Assembly: GCF_030816965.1 (NCBI RefSeq) | Contig: NZ_JAUSYQ010000002.1 | Span: 2,699,001-2,763,000, forward strand | Length of the DNA stretch: 64,000 nt | Source of the DNA: Streptomyces canus | GTDB taxonomy: Bacteria; Actinomycetota; Actinomycetes; Streptomycetales; Streptomycetaceae | Direction: 5' to 3' | Part shown: piece after piece, positions 8,273 through 16,688 of the stretch | How the letters are laid out: each line of letters opens with the position of its first letter | Position numbering within the stretch: position 1 is the stretch's first letter | Notes under the pieces: model-generated | The model's input: the letters and a program-made list of their open reading frames with translations, nothing else | Told to the model about the DNA's origin: nothing | Database searches by the model: none | Position numbers and translations under genes: made by a program

Positions 8273-8905
8273 ATGGAAAGCAGCAGCGCCACGGCGGGCG
8301 TCAGCACACGCCGCGAGGCCACCCGGCAGAAGCTCTACGAGGCGGCCGTCACGCTCATCGCCGAGCAGGGCTTCTCCGCCACCACGGTCGACGAGATCGC
8401 CGAGCGGGCCGGAGTCGCGAAGGGCACGGTCTACTACAACTTCGCGAGCAAGTCCGTCCTCTTCGAGGAACTGCTGCGGCACGGCGTGGGCCTTCTCACC
8501 GCCTCCTTGAAGGAGGCAGCGGAATCGACGGCCCGCGCGGGTGGCGGCAAGGTGGACGCCCTGGACGCGATGATCCGGGCCGGTCTCGTCTTCATCGACC
8601 GCTACCCGGCCTTCACCCAGCTGTACGTGGCCGAGCTGTGGCGCACCAACAGGGCCTGGCAGTCCACGCTCATGGTGGTCCGTCAGCAGGCCGTGGCGGT
8701 CGTGGAGGGCGTCCTGCGCGAGGGCGTGGAGAACGGCGAGTTCAGCGACGAGATCGACGTACCGCTGACCGCCTCCGCCCTGGTCGGCATGGTCCTGGTG
8801 GCCGCCCTGGACTGGCAGTCCTTCCAGCCCGAGCGCTCTCTGGACGACGTGCACGCGGCGCTGTCGCGGCTGCTGCAGGGGCGGGTGAGCGGGCGCCGGG
8901 GATGA
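8273..8905 (+). CDS. TetR family transcriptional regulator
   Basis: A 210-residue regulator. The N-terminal HTH is canonical: TRQKLYEAAVTLIAEQGFSA, then TVDEIAERAGVAKGTVYYNF. The alpha-helical ligand domain contains FIDRYPAFTQLYVAELWR and a C-terminal TetR_C-type segment. It lies 47 bases after the YhgE-like gene and probably belongs to the same transcript, which makes it the likely autorepressor acting at the TGACCAGTCA operator before the cassette. A GTG five codons upstream is an alternative start. Confidence 0.92.
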   Translation: MESSSATAGVSTRREATRQKLYEAAVTLIAEQGFSATTVDEIAERAGVAKGTVYYNFASKSVLFEELLRHGVGLLTASLKEAAESTARAGGGKVDALDAMIRAGLVFIDRYPAFTQLYVAELWRTNRAWQSTLMVVRQQAVAVVEGVLREGVENGEFSDEIDVPLTASALVGMVLVAALDWQSFQPERSLDDVHAALSRLLQGRVSGRRG

Positions 8906-8919
8906 CACGAGGCTGACAT

Positions 8920-8978
8920 GCGAAAGCGCCGGTCCGCTGTGGCCGCGTCCCCCGCGGGCCACCTCGAACCGGCGCCTT
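8920..8978 (+). terminator. branched hairpin terminator
   Basis: The outer arms AAGCGCCGGT and ACCGGCGCCT enclose an inner stem GTGGCCGCG/CGCGGGCCAC. The structure begins about 15 bases after the TetR stop codon. Confidence 0.6.
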
Positions 8979-8986
8979 CCCTTGCT

Positions 8987-9055
8987 CCCCCGTTTTCCCC
9001 CGAACCCCCCGTTGGGCCCCCGTTCGGTCGTTCCCCCGCTTTCCCGGGTTCCCCC
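8987..9055. repeat. C-tract cluster (G-tracts on the minus strand)
   Basis: Six runs of five or six C (starting near 8987, 8997, 9005, 9017, 9033 and 9051) lie within about 70 bases, separated by short GTT, TTTT or GAA spacers. The minus strand therefore has six G5-6 tracts, well above the four needed for a G-quadruplex. No gene overlaps. The remaining DNA to 9291 shows nothing further that I recognise. Confidence 0.75.
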
Positions 9056-9291
9056 GTGCCTCGCTCCCGCCGGCCTCGGCCGGCGGAAGGAGCGGATCCG
9101 GGGCCGGCTCCGTTCCGGCGCCCCGTGTCGCCGGTGCCGGAGCCGTTCCCCTTCGCCGTGGCTCCACTCTCTCGTTCGAGCAGGTCGGGGCCCATCCGCG
9201 CGCGTACTCATCTCGCCCCCTAGGTACGGATACTCAGTTCTGCGCACTCACCCCCAGACCGCCCCACGGCCGACTGGTTACGATCGCGTCC

Positions 9292-9906
9292 GTGTCCGTA
9301 CTCCCTCTGGTGTTCACCAGCGGCTGGGCCAGCGGCGTCAACGCCTACGCGGTGGTGCTGCTGCTCGGCGTGTTCGGCGCGACGGGGCTGAGCGACGACG
9401 TCCCCGGGACCCTCCAGCGCCCTGAGGTCCTCGTCGCGGCGGGCGTGCTGTTCCTGTGCGAGGCAGTGGCCGACAAGATCCCGTACGTCGACTCGGCCTG
9501 GGACTCGGTCCACACGGTGATCCGTCCCGTCGCCGGCGCCTGGGTCGGCGCCCTGCTTGCAGGTCAGAGCGGTTCGCTCTCCGATGTGGCGGCGGGTCTG
9601 ATCGGCGGTTCGACGGCCCTGGCCAGCCACACGGTCAAGGCGGGCACGCGTATGGCGGTCAACGCCTCGCCCGAGCCCTTCAGCAACGTGATCGTGAGCC
9701 TGGCCGAGGATCTCGGGGTCGGCGGCGTCGTCGCCTTCGCGATGTTCCACCCGGAGGCGGCCGCGGTCATCGCGGGCGTACTGCTGCTGGCCGGCCTGCT
9801 GACGCTCTTCTTCCTGATCTCCCGCATCCGAAGATTCCGACGCCGCAGGGCCCGACGCCGGGAGGAGAAACGCCTCGCGGCACAAATCGTCCGACCGCCC
9901 GGCTGA
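9292..9906 (+). CDS. DUF4126 family membrane protein
   Basis: A 204-residue integral membrane protein with the DUF4126 pattern: an N-terminal SGWASGVNAYAVVLLLGVFG, a central Gly-rich segment AGAWVGALLAGQ, and ALASHTVKAGTRMAVNASPEPFSN. A C-terminal helix (AAAVIAGVLLLAGLLTLFFLI) is followed by a very basic tail (RRFRRRRARRREEKR). The GTG start fits the family N-terminus. The next gene begins about 87 bases downstream on the same strand. The domain has no established function. Confidence 0.85.
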   Translation: MSVLPLVFTSGWASGVNAYAVVLLLGVFGATGLSDDVPGTLQRPEVLVAAGVLFLCEAVADKIPYVDSAWDSVHTVIRPVAGAWVGALLAGQSGSLSDVAAGLIGGSTALASHTVKAGTRMAVNASPEPFSNVIVSLAEDLGVGGVVAFAMFHPEAAAVIAGVLLLAGLLTLFFLISRIRRFRRRRARRREEKRLAAQIVRPPG

Positions 9907-9992
9907 CGGCCGCACACGGTGTTCGGCAGGTCCTCGTCGGCAAGCCGCCGCCCGCGGGCGGAGTGTCAGTGGCGGCCGATAAAGTCGCAGGC

Positions 9993-11495
9993 ATGGCACG
10001 GATTGCGGTGATCGGCGCTGGGATGGGCGCGATGGCGGCCGCTGCCCGGCTGGCCGTCGCGGGCCACCGGGTGGCGGTGTACGAGCGCACGGAGACGTAC
10101 GGCGGGGCGGTGCGCCGGTTCGAGCGGGACGGGTTCGGGTTCGACACCGGGCCGGGACTGCTCACCCTCCCCGCCGTCTACCGCGATCTGTTCATCAAGA
10201 CCGGCAAGGAGCCGCTGGAGTCGGTCGTCGAGCTGGTCCAGGTCGATCCGTCGTCGCGGCACATCTTCACGGACGGCACCGAGGTGTCCCTGCCGAACGC
10301 CTCGCGCGCGGGAGTGGTCGCCGCACTGGAGGAGGCCCTCGGCGCGGGCGCGGGAGGACGCTGGGGTGACTTCCTCATCCGGGCCCGCGAGGCCTGGGAC
10401 CGCACCCGCAGGCCGCTCCTGGAGGAGCCCCTGTGGCCCAACTGGCAGGTGCTGCAGCGCGAGCCGTACCCCGCGGTGCCGCACAAACGGCTGCTGCGCA
10501 CCCGACGGGCCTGCACGCTGCAGGAGATCGGTGCCTGGGAGCTGCGTGACCCGCGGCTCGCGGCCCTGCTCTACGGCCATGCGCTCGCCCACGGCGTCGA
10601 CCCCGGTACCGCGCCGGCGAGCGCGGCCGTCCTGCCGTACATGGAGCACGCCTTCGGAACCTGGTATGTCCGGGGCGGCATGCGGGAGTTGGCGCGGGCG
10701 GTGTACGAGCGGTGCGTCAAGCGCAAGGTCGAGTTCCACTTCGGCGCCGAGGTGACGGGCGTCCTGGAGAAGGACGGTCGCGCAGCAGGTCTGGAGTTGT
10801 CCGACGGGGCGGTCGTGGAGGCGGACACCGTCGTCGGCGCCGGACCCTGGCGACTGCGCGGGCTCGTACCGGGTCGTGAGCTCTACGGCGCGAAGGACGT
10901 CCTTCCCGACGCCGAGGACCTGCATCCCGGCCGGGTCGTCGTGTGCCTCGCCCTGCGCGAAGCGCGGGAGCCGGACGCCGTGCACCGCACGGTGGTGTAC
11001 GGCCCCGAACCGGAGAACGAGCTGGACCTGTTCGTGGACGGGGATATGCCCGACCCCACGGTCCGGATCGACCGGCCGGACGACCCTGCCCTGCGTCCCG
11101 GCGCGGACCACGAGTCCGTGGTGCTGACGGCGACCGTGCCCTGCGGCCTTGGCCACGACTGGGGCGCCCCGGGAGTCGTCGAGGCCTTCGCGGACCGGAT
11201 GGTCGCCGCCGCCGGGCGGGCGATTCCGGGCTTGCGTGAGCGGATCCTCTGGCGCGAGGTACGCACGCCCGTGCACACCGAGCGGGAGACAGGAGCCGTG
11301 GGCGGCGCCGTTCCCCCGCCCTCGCTGGCCGGCGGGGAAGGCACCCTGCACCCGTCCAACAGCACGGCGATACCTGGCCTGTTCACGGCCGGCGGCTGGT
11401 CACACCCCGGCGGCGGCCTCCCCCATGCGGGCATGTCGGGCTCACTGGTGGCCGGACTGATCGTGGAGGGACCGGAGTTCCGCGGTTCTCAGTGA
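9993..11495 (+). CDS. CrtI-like FAD-dependent oxidoreductase
   Basis: A 500-residue flavoprotein of the phytoene desaturase/amine-oxidase superfamily. The N-terminal dinucleotide-binding motif is IAVIGAGMGAMAAAARLA (GxGxxG), followed by the acidic end of strand 2 in VAVYERTETYGGAV. A second motif typical of CrtI-like enzymes is FDTGPGLLTLPAVYRDLF. The C-terminal FAD-contact segment is PGLFTAGGWSHPGGGLPHAG. No other carotenoid genes are nearby, so a role in carotenoid synthesis is not supported, and the substrate is unknown. The stop codon lies inside a 14-bp tandem repeat. Confidence 0.88.
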   Translation: MARIAVIGAGMGAMAAAARLAVAGHRVAVYERTETYGGAVRRFERDGFGFDTGPGLLTLPAVYRDLFIKTGKEPLESVVELVQVDPSSRHIFTDGTEVSLPNASRAGVVAALEEALGAGAGGRWGDFLIRAREAWDRTRRPLLEEPLWPNWQVLQREPYPAVPHKRLLRTRRACTLQEIGAWELRDPRLAALLYGHALAHGVDPGTAPASAAVLPYMEHAFGTWYVRGGMRELARAVYERCVKRKVEFHFGAEVTGVLEKDGRAAGLELSDGAVVEADTVVGAGPWRLRGLVPGRELYGAKDVLPDAEDLHPGRVVVCLALREAREPDAVHRTVVYGPEPENELDLFVDGDMPDPTVRIDRPDDPALRPGADHESVVLTATVPCGLGHDWGAPGVVEAFADRMVAAAGRAIPGLRERILWREVRTPVHTERETGAVGGAVPPPSLAGGEGTLHPSNSTAIPGLFTAGGWSHPGGGLPHAGMSGSLVAGLIVEGPEFRGSQ

Positions 11496-11543
11496 CAACA
11501 GCTCAGTGACGAACGCTCAGTGACGACCACTCAGTGACACCCG
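11488..11543. repeat. four tandem copies of a 14-bp unit
   Basis: CTCAGTGAC followed by five variable bases occurs at 11488, 11502, 11516 and 11530, exactly 14 bases apart. The first copy contains the TGA stop of the FAD oxidoreductase. Each copy carries a TGA, and the 14-base period rotates them through the frames. Confidence 0.9.
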
Positions 11544-11550
11544 CGCGGGA

Positions 11551-12531
11551 TCAGAAGCGGTACTGCTCGTCGTACCCGTTCCCCTGGCTCTGCCCGTGGT
11601 TCTGTCCCTGGCCGTCGTCGGGGTAGTACCCCTGCTCCGGCGGGAGTTCGCCGCCGTAGGACTCGTCGGTGCGCTGCTGCGGCACCCACACCCCGCCGGC
11701 CGGAGTCTCGCCGCCGTACGTCCCGCCGTACTGGTCGTAGCCCTGCTGGGCGAACTGTTGCTGACCGCCGTAGGAGGCGTCGTACGACCCCGCGCCATAG
11801 GTCTGGGTGCCGATGTACGGGTCGGAGTAGGCGGCGTACTGCTGCTGCCCGGCCTGGTCGTAGCCGTACTGCTGCTGGTCGTATCCGGAGTAGCCGTCGT
11901 AGCCGTACGTCTGGTCGGCGGCGGCCGTCGCGTACTGGTCCTGGGTCTGTCCCGTGGACGCGTAGGACTGGTCACCGGCGTAGGAGGAGTCGTTGTATAT
12001 GCCGTAGGAGCCGGTGTCGTCCGGCAGGGGCTGCGGCTCGTAGACCGAGGTGGTCTCGGCGGTGGTGGGCGCGGCGGAGCGCGCGGGCGTGAAGACGTCG
12101 TCGCGGTCGTAGTCGTCGTGGCCGTAGCCGGAGGTGTCCGGCCGGCCCTGGTCGTACCCGGCCTCGTCGCCGTGGGCCTCGTCGCCTGCCTCCAGGTCGG
12201 AGACCTCCAGGGCGGGCTCCTCGCGGCCGCGCTCACGACGGCTCTTCTTGCCGCCGGTCAGACCGCCCAGCGCGGCCGGCGGGTTGACCGCCCAGCCCTG
12301 CTCGAAGCCGCGGCGGAACGACAGGGTGACGTAGGTCTGGCCGACCGCGAAGGCGATCGCGCCCAGCCCGATGACGACCACCGACGGCATCAGCACGCCG
12401 AGGACCACACCGAGGAAGCCGACGAAGGCGAGCAGCCGCCAGCGCAGCCGTGCCTTGTACTGCAGCAGCACCTCGCCGAGCAGCCACAGCGCGACGATTC
12501 CGAACGCGATGTAGAGGACCGTCCAGCCCAT
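11551..12531 (-). CDS. membrane protein with Tyr/Gln/Gly-rich low-complexity tail
   Basis: A 326-residue protein. About the first 100 residues hold three or so membrane helices (VLYIAFGIVALWLLGEVLL; LLAFVGFLGVVLGVLM; VVVIGLGAIAFAVGQTYVTL). A charged stretch (KKSRRERGREE) follows. The last ~200 residues are a low-complexity region of repeated Tyr-Gly, Tyr-Asp and Gln-Gln steps (QQQYGYDQAGQQQYAAYSD and similar). That composition is that of a prion-like or phase-separating tail. Start codon and ribosome site (GAGAGGGG) are clear. Streptomyces orthologues exist as hypothetical proteins; the function is unknown. Confidence 0.85.
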   Translation of the reverse strand: MGWTVLYIAFGIVALWLLGEVLLQYKARLRWRLLAFVGFLGVVLGVLMPSVVVIGLGAIAFAVGQTYVTLSFRRGFEQGWAVNPPAALGGLTGGKKSRRERGREEPALEVSDLEAGDEAHGDEAGYDQGRPDTSGYGHDDYDRDDVFTPARSAAPTTAETTSVYEPQPLPDDTGSYGIYNDSSYAGDQSYASTGQTQDQYATAAADQTYGYDGYSGYDQQQYGYDQAGQQQYAAYSDPYIGTQTYGAGSYDASYGGQQQFAQQGYDQYGGTYGGETPAGGVWVPQQRTDESYGGELPPEQGYYPDDGQGQNHGQSQGNGYDEQYRF

Positions 12532-12587
12532 GTACGCCCCTCTCCCAGTGACCGCTACGCAGTGTGTCGTATATCCGTGCGGCCGGT

Positions 12588-13520
<933 letters not shown>

Positions 13521-13634
13521 TTAGCCAGGGGGCAGCGGTCACCCAACCGGATCACGGAAATTTGCCCGTTTTGTCGACTTGTTGTCCACCCCTCGGACAC
13601 CGGGCCGATCATGTGACCGCCGAACATCAGCACC

Positions 13635-14285
13635 TCACGCTGTGTCACTCAACCGCTTCGCGAACTCAGCGGCGGCCGCGCCCGGGTCGTCCGCCTCGGT
13701 GATCGCCCGGACGACCACGACCCGGCGGGCACCGGCCTCCAGGACCTCGTCGAGGTTGCCGAGGTCGATGCCGCCGATGGCGAACCAGGGGCGGTCGGTG
13801 CCGAGGGCGGCGGTGTACCGGACCAGGTCGAGGCCGGGGGCGTGCCGGCCGGGCTTGGTGGGGGTCGGCCAGCAGGGGCCGGTGCAGAAGTAGTCCACGC
13901 CGTCCTGGACGGCGGCCGCGGCGGCCTCCGCCTCGGCGTGCGTGGAGCGGCCTATGAGGATGTCGTCGCCGAGGATCGCGCGGGCGGCGGGAACGGGCAG
14001 GTCGCCCTGGCCGAGGTGCAGCACTTCGGCGCCCGCCGCGTGGGCGACATCGGCCCGGTCGTTGACCGCGAGGAGCCTGCCGTGCCGCGCGCAGGCGTCG
14101 GCGAAGACCTGGAGATGTTCCAGTTCCTCGGCCGCCTCCATGCCCTTGTCCCGCAGCTGCACGATGTCGACGCCCCCGGCCAGGACCGCGTCCAGGAACT
14201 CGGCGAGGTCGCCCTGGCGCTTCCGGGCGTCCGTGCAGAGGTAGACGCGGGCGCCGGCGAGCCGGTCACGGGTGGTGTCGGGCAT
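13635..14285 (-). CDS. thiE: thiamine-phosphate synthase
   Basis: A 216-residue TIM-barrel enzyme that joins HMP-pyrophosphate and carboxy-thiazole phosphate to make thiamin phosphate. Characteristic segments are [43 protein letters not shown] and [19 protein letters not shown]. The ATG follows a GGGGGAG ribosome site; an upstream in-frame extension was rejected because it is not family-like. It lies on the opposite strand from thiO-thiS-thiG about 2.4 kb away, and no TPP riboswitch is seen directly in front of it. Confidence 0.95.
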   Translation of the reverse strand: MPDTTRDRLAGARVYLCTDARKRQGDLAEFLDAVLAGGVDIVQLRDKGMEAAEELEHLQVFADACARHGRLLAVNDRADVAHAAGAEVLHLGQGDLPVPAARAILGDDILIGRSTHAEAEAAAAAVQDGVDYFCTGPCWPTPTKPGRHAPGLDLVRYTAALGTDRPWFAIGGIDLGNLDEVLEAGARRVVVVRAITEADDPGAAAAEFAKRLSDTA

Positions 14286-14309
14286 GCGTGAGTCTCCCCC
14301 GGGTTCGGT

Positions 14310-14366
14310 GGCGTACGGGCCGTGCCGGACCGTGGCCGTGGCCTCGGCGGTCACGGCCCGTACGCC
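14310..14366 (-). terminator. 15-bp perfect stem terminator between the Rv2175c-like gene and thiE
   Basis: The arms GGCGTACGGGCCGTG and their exact complement are separated by 27 bases, which themselves can pair partly. It lies just after the stop of the upstream minus-strand gene and before the thiE start, so the two genes are probably separate transcripts. Confidence 0.75.
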
Positions 14367-14379
14367 GGTGTGGTTCGGA

Positions 14380-14751
14380 TCAGACGGCGAGCGCCTGGGC
14401 CCGGCGCTTCACCTCCGTGCCGCGATTCTCGCTCAGGGCCTGCGCGGGGGTGCCGGGCAGGCTCTCGTCGGGCGTGAAGAGCCACTCCAGCATCTCTTCG
14501 TCGGTGAAGCCGTCGTCCCTCAGGAGCGTCAGGGTCCCGGCCAGGCCCTTGACGACCTTCTGCTCGACCCCGTCGATGAAGGCGGCGGGGACGTGCAGCG
14601 CGCGGTTCTCACCACGGCGTACGGCGATGAGCTGGCCGTCCTTGACCAGCTGCCGCACACGCGTCACCTCGACATCGAGCATCTCTGCGATGTCGGGGAG
14701 GGTGAGCCAGGCGGGGACGAGAGCATCGATCTTTGCATCAATCTCGGTCAC
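14380..14751 (-). CDS. Rv2175c family DNA-binding protein
   Basis: A 123-residue protein. The N-terminal winged helix-turn-helix reads [20 protein letters not shown], then [24 protein letters not shown]. The C-terminal region is [26 protein letters not shown]. tuberculosis Rv2175c, the family's namesake, binds DNA and is a substrate of the adjacent kinase PknL. Here the PASTA kinase lies about 4 kb away, so a kinase-substrate pairing is plausible but inferred. The GTG start gives [14 protein letters not shown]; an upstream in-frame extension looks noncoding. Confidence 0.88.
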   Translation of the reverse strand: MTEIDAKIDALVPAWLTLPDIAEMLDVEVTRVRQLVKDGQLIAVRRGENRALHVPAAFIDGVEQKVVKGLAGTLTLLRDDGFTDEEMLEWLFTPDESLPGTPAQALSENRGTEVKRRAQALAV

Positions 14752-14929
14752 GGGATCAAGCGTGCCATCCCGCACTGACAGTCGGAAGCCGGGGCGCCCC
14801 CGACGGAGGAACAGGGGGCTCGATTGCCGGGTGCCGACTGCCACGGACGCGAAGGACGTCCTAGTCGTCGTGCACCGCCGGACTCCGCCCAGTAGGTCAC
14901 AGCGACTGCCCGAGCCTCCCTGTGATCGT

Positions 14930-16144
14930 CTACGCAGTCGCCGCCTTCAGCGGCCTCGCCGGGTCCGCCAGCAGCTCCGGGTCCATCTCCGCGCCCGCCT
15001 CGATCAGGCGGCGGCCCTGGGCCAGGTCGCGGGGGCGGCCCACCGCCAGAAGGGCCACCAGGCGGTTCTCGCGCAGCCAGCACACCGTCCAGGCGGGGCC
15101 CGACGGCTCGCCGCGCCACAGCGTCGTGTCGGCGGACGCGTGGTGGCCGGCGTACTGGACGAAGCGGCCGAACTGCTCGGACCAGAAGTACGGGACCGGG
15201 TCGTAGACCGTGCGGGTCTCGCCCAGGATGTCGGCGGCCACCGTGCGGGGGCCCTGGAGCGCGTTGTCCCAGTGGTGGACCAGCAGGCGCTCGCCGTACC
15301 TCCCCGAGGGGAAGGAGGCGCAGTCGCCGACCGCGTAGACGTCGGGCACGGAAGTGCGCAGCCGGTCGTCGGCGACGACCTCGCGGTGGGCGCCGAGTTC
15401 GATGCCCGAACCGGCGAGCCAGGCCGTGGCGGGCCGGGCGCCGATACCCACCACGACCGCGCCCGCGGCCACCCGGGAGCCGTCGTCCAGGACGACAGCG
15501 CCGGGTTCGACGCGCTCCACGCGCGCGTGTGTGCGCAGCACGGCACCCGCGTCGGCGTACCAGGAGGTCATCGGCGCGGCCACCTCGGCGGGCAGCGCGC
15601 CCGCGAGCGGCCGGTCGGCGGCTTCCACGACCGTCACCGCGCAGCCCGCCTCGCGCGCGGCGGTGGCGAACTCGGCGCCGATCCAGCCCGCGCCGACGAC
15701 CACGATGTCGTGCTGCCGGGCGAGCACGGGGCGCAGCCGCTCGGCGTCGTCCAGGGTGCGCAGCAGATGCACGCCCGGCACACCCTCCGCGCCGGGCAGC
15801 CGGATCGGTTCGGCACCGGTGGCGAGGACCAGGGCGTCGTACGGGACAGGCCCGGCCTCGGTGTCCAGTTCGTGCGCTTCGGGGCGTACGCCCAATGCCT
15901 CGCGGCCGAGCAGCAGTTCGATGCCGAGGGCCTCGAAGTCCACGTCGAAGGCGGAGCCCTCGGCCTTGCCGAGCAGCACGGCCTTGGACAGCGGCGGTCG
16001 GTCGTACGGCTGATGGGGCTCCGCGCCGATCACCGTGACCGTGCCCTTGAATCCCTGTTCGCGCAGGGCGACCGCGGTCTGCACGCCGGCCATGCCCGCG
16101 CCGACCACGACCACCCGCCGCTGCGCCTGCGTCTGCTCGCTCAT
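14930..16144 (-). CDS. FAD-dependent ferredoxin-reductase-like oxidoreductase
   Basis: A 404-residue pyridine-nucleotide-disulfide-type flavoprotein. The FAD motif VVVVGAGMAGVQTAVALRE is at the N-terminus. YDRPPLSKAVLLGKAEG is typical of rhodocoxin/putidaredoxin reductases. The NAD motif DIVVVGAGWIGAEFATAARE comes mid-protein, and the second FAD contact is PDVYAVGDCASF. A C-terminal reductase domain follows. There is no CxxxxC redox pair, which fits a ferredoxin reductase and not a disulfide reductase. No ferredoxin or P450 gene is adjacent; the bfd ferredoxin lies about 7 kb away and need not be its partner. Confidence 0.9.
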   Translation of the reverse strand: MSEQTQAQRRVVVVGAGMAGVQTAVALREQGFKGTVTVIGAEPHQPYDRPPLSKAVLLGKAEGSAFDVDFEALGIELLLGREALGVRPEAHELDTEAGPVPYDALVLATGAEPIRLPGAEGVPGVHLLRTLDDAERLRPVLARQHDIVVVGAGWIGAEFATAAREAGCAVTVVEAADRPLAGALPAEVAAPMTSWYADAGAVLRTHARVERVEPGAVVLDDGSRVAAGAVVVGIGARPATAWLAGSGIELGAHREVVADDRLRTSVPDVYAVGDCASFPSGRYGERLLVHHWDNALQGPRTVAADILGETRTVYDPVPYFWSEQFGRFVQYAGHHASADTTLWRGEPSGPAWTVCWLRENRLVALLAVGRPRDLAQGRRLIEAGAEMDPELLADPARPLKAATA

Positions 16145-16160
16145 TTGATCACCCTAGTCA

Positions 16161-16182
16161 CCTGACAGTCAGTCAGTCAGGA
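16161..16182. promoter_or_regulatory. GTCA-repeat palindrome before the flavoprotein gene
   Basis: CCTGAC and GTCAGG arms enclose AGTCAGTCA, so GTCA recurs every four bases. It sits 17 bases upstream of the flavoprotein ATG and ends within the 3' end of the next minus-strand gene. It resembles a TetR-type operator, but there is no adjacent regulator. Confidence 0.35.
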
Positions 16183-16527
16183 GTCGTGCTCAGTGACCTG
16201 TTCCACAACACTCGTCCCGCTGCCCGACTGCGACTCCCACTCCCACGTCTCCTCCAACCGCAGCCGGCCGTCGGGAAGCTCCGCGACCGTCGAGACGCAG
16301 TGCCCGGAGGATGTCGTTCCGTCGTGCTTGAGCTGTACGTACCGGAAGTCGAGACGGTCCCCCGCGCGCGTGCCGACGAGATGTCCGCGTACGACGTCAC
16401 CACCCGCGTACTCGGCCCAGATCTGCCCGTCCTTCTCGTGGTAGGTGAACCGGGTCCGCGTACCCACCTGACCTGGGGCCTGATCGGCCACCGGGGCGAG
16501 GACGAGACCGTCGAGCGAGCGGGGCAT
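16177..16527 (-). CDS. conserved small protein, family often mislabelled N-acetylglutamate synthase
   Basis: A 116-residue protein of mainly beta composition. Segments such as FTYHEKDGQIWAEYAGGDV, RGHLVGT, LDFRYVQLKHDG and GRLRLEETWEWES match a widespread family found in Bacillus and actinobacteria, probably a small lipocalin-like barrel. Databases sometimes label it N-acetylglutamate synthase without support, and no acetyltransferase motif is present. The ATG follows AAGGGAG. It is divergent from thiO and shares a 161-bp intergenic region with the TPP riboswitch. Confidence 0.75.
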   Translation of the reverse strand: MPRSLDGLVLAPVADQAPGQVGTRTRFTYHEKDGQIWAEYAGGDVVRGHLVGTRAGDRLDFRYVQLKHDGTTSSGHCVSTVAELPDGRLRLEETWEWESQSGSGTSVVEQVTEHDS

Positions 16528-16587
16528 GGCGGAAGGCTCCCTTACAGAGGCGCACGGGCACGGGCTAGGGTGGCCAACGTAGAGCAC

Positions 16588-16678
16588 TCGCGGGAGCCCG
16601 GACGCACCGGGCTGAGAGGGAGACTGGCGGCCTCCGACCGTACGAACCTGATCCGGGTCATGCCGGCGAAGGGAGGGG
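16588..16678 (+). ncRNA. TPP riboswitch (THI element)
   Basis: The conserved aptamer blocks are all present in order: CGGGAGCCC, then CACCGGGCTGAGAGGG (the THI-box core), then CGTACGAACCTGATCCGGGT, then CATGCCGGCGAAGGGAGGG. It ends about ten bases before the thiO start, so thiamin pyrophosphate binding probably hides the ribosome site (GGGAGGGG) and controls translation of the thiOSG operon. Confidence 0.95.
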
Positions 16679-16688
16679 CTGGACGCCC

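Noticed and set aside
14285..14380. A second TPP riboswitch before thiE
   Set aside because: The region contains only the terminator hairpin; no CTGAGA or ACCTGA blocks are present.
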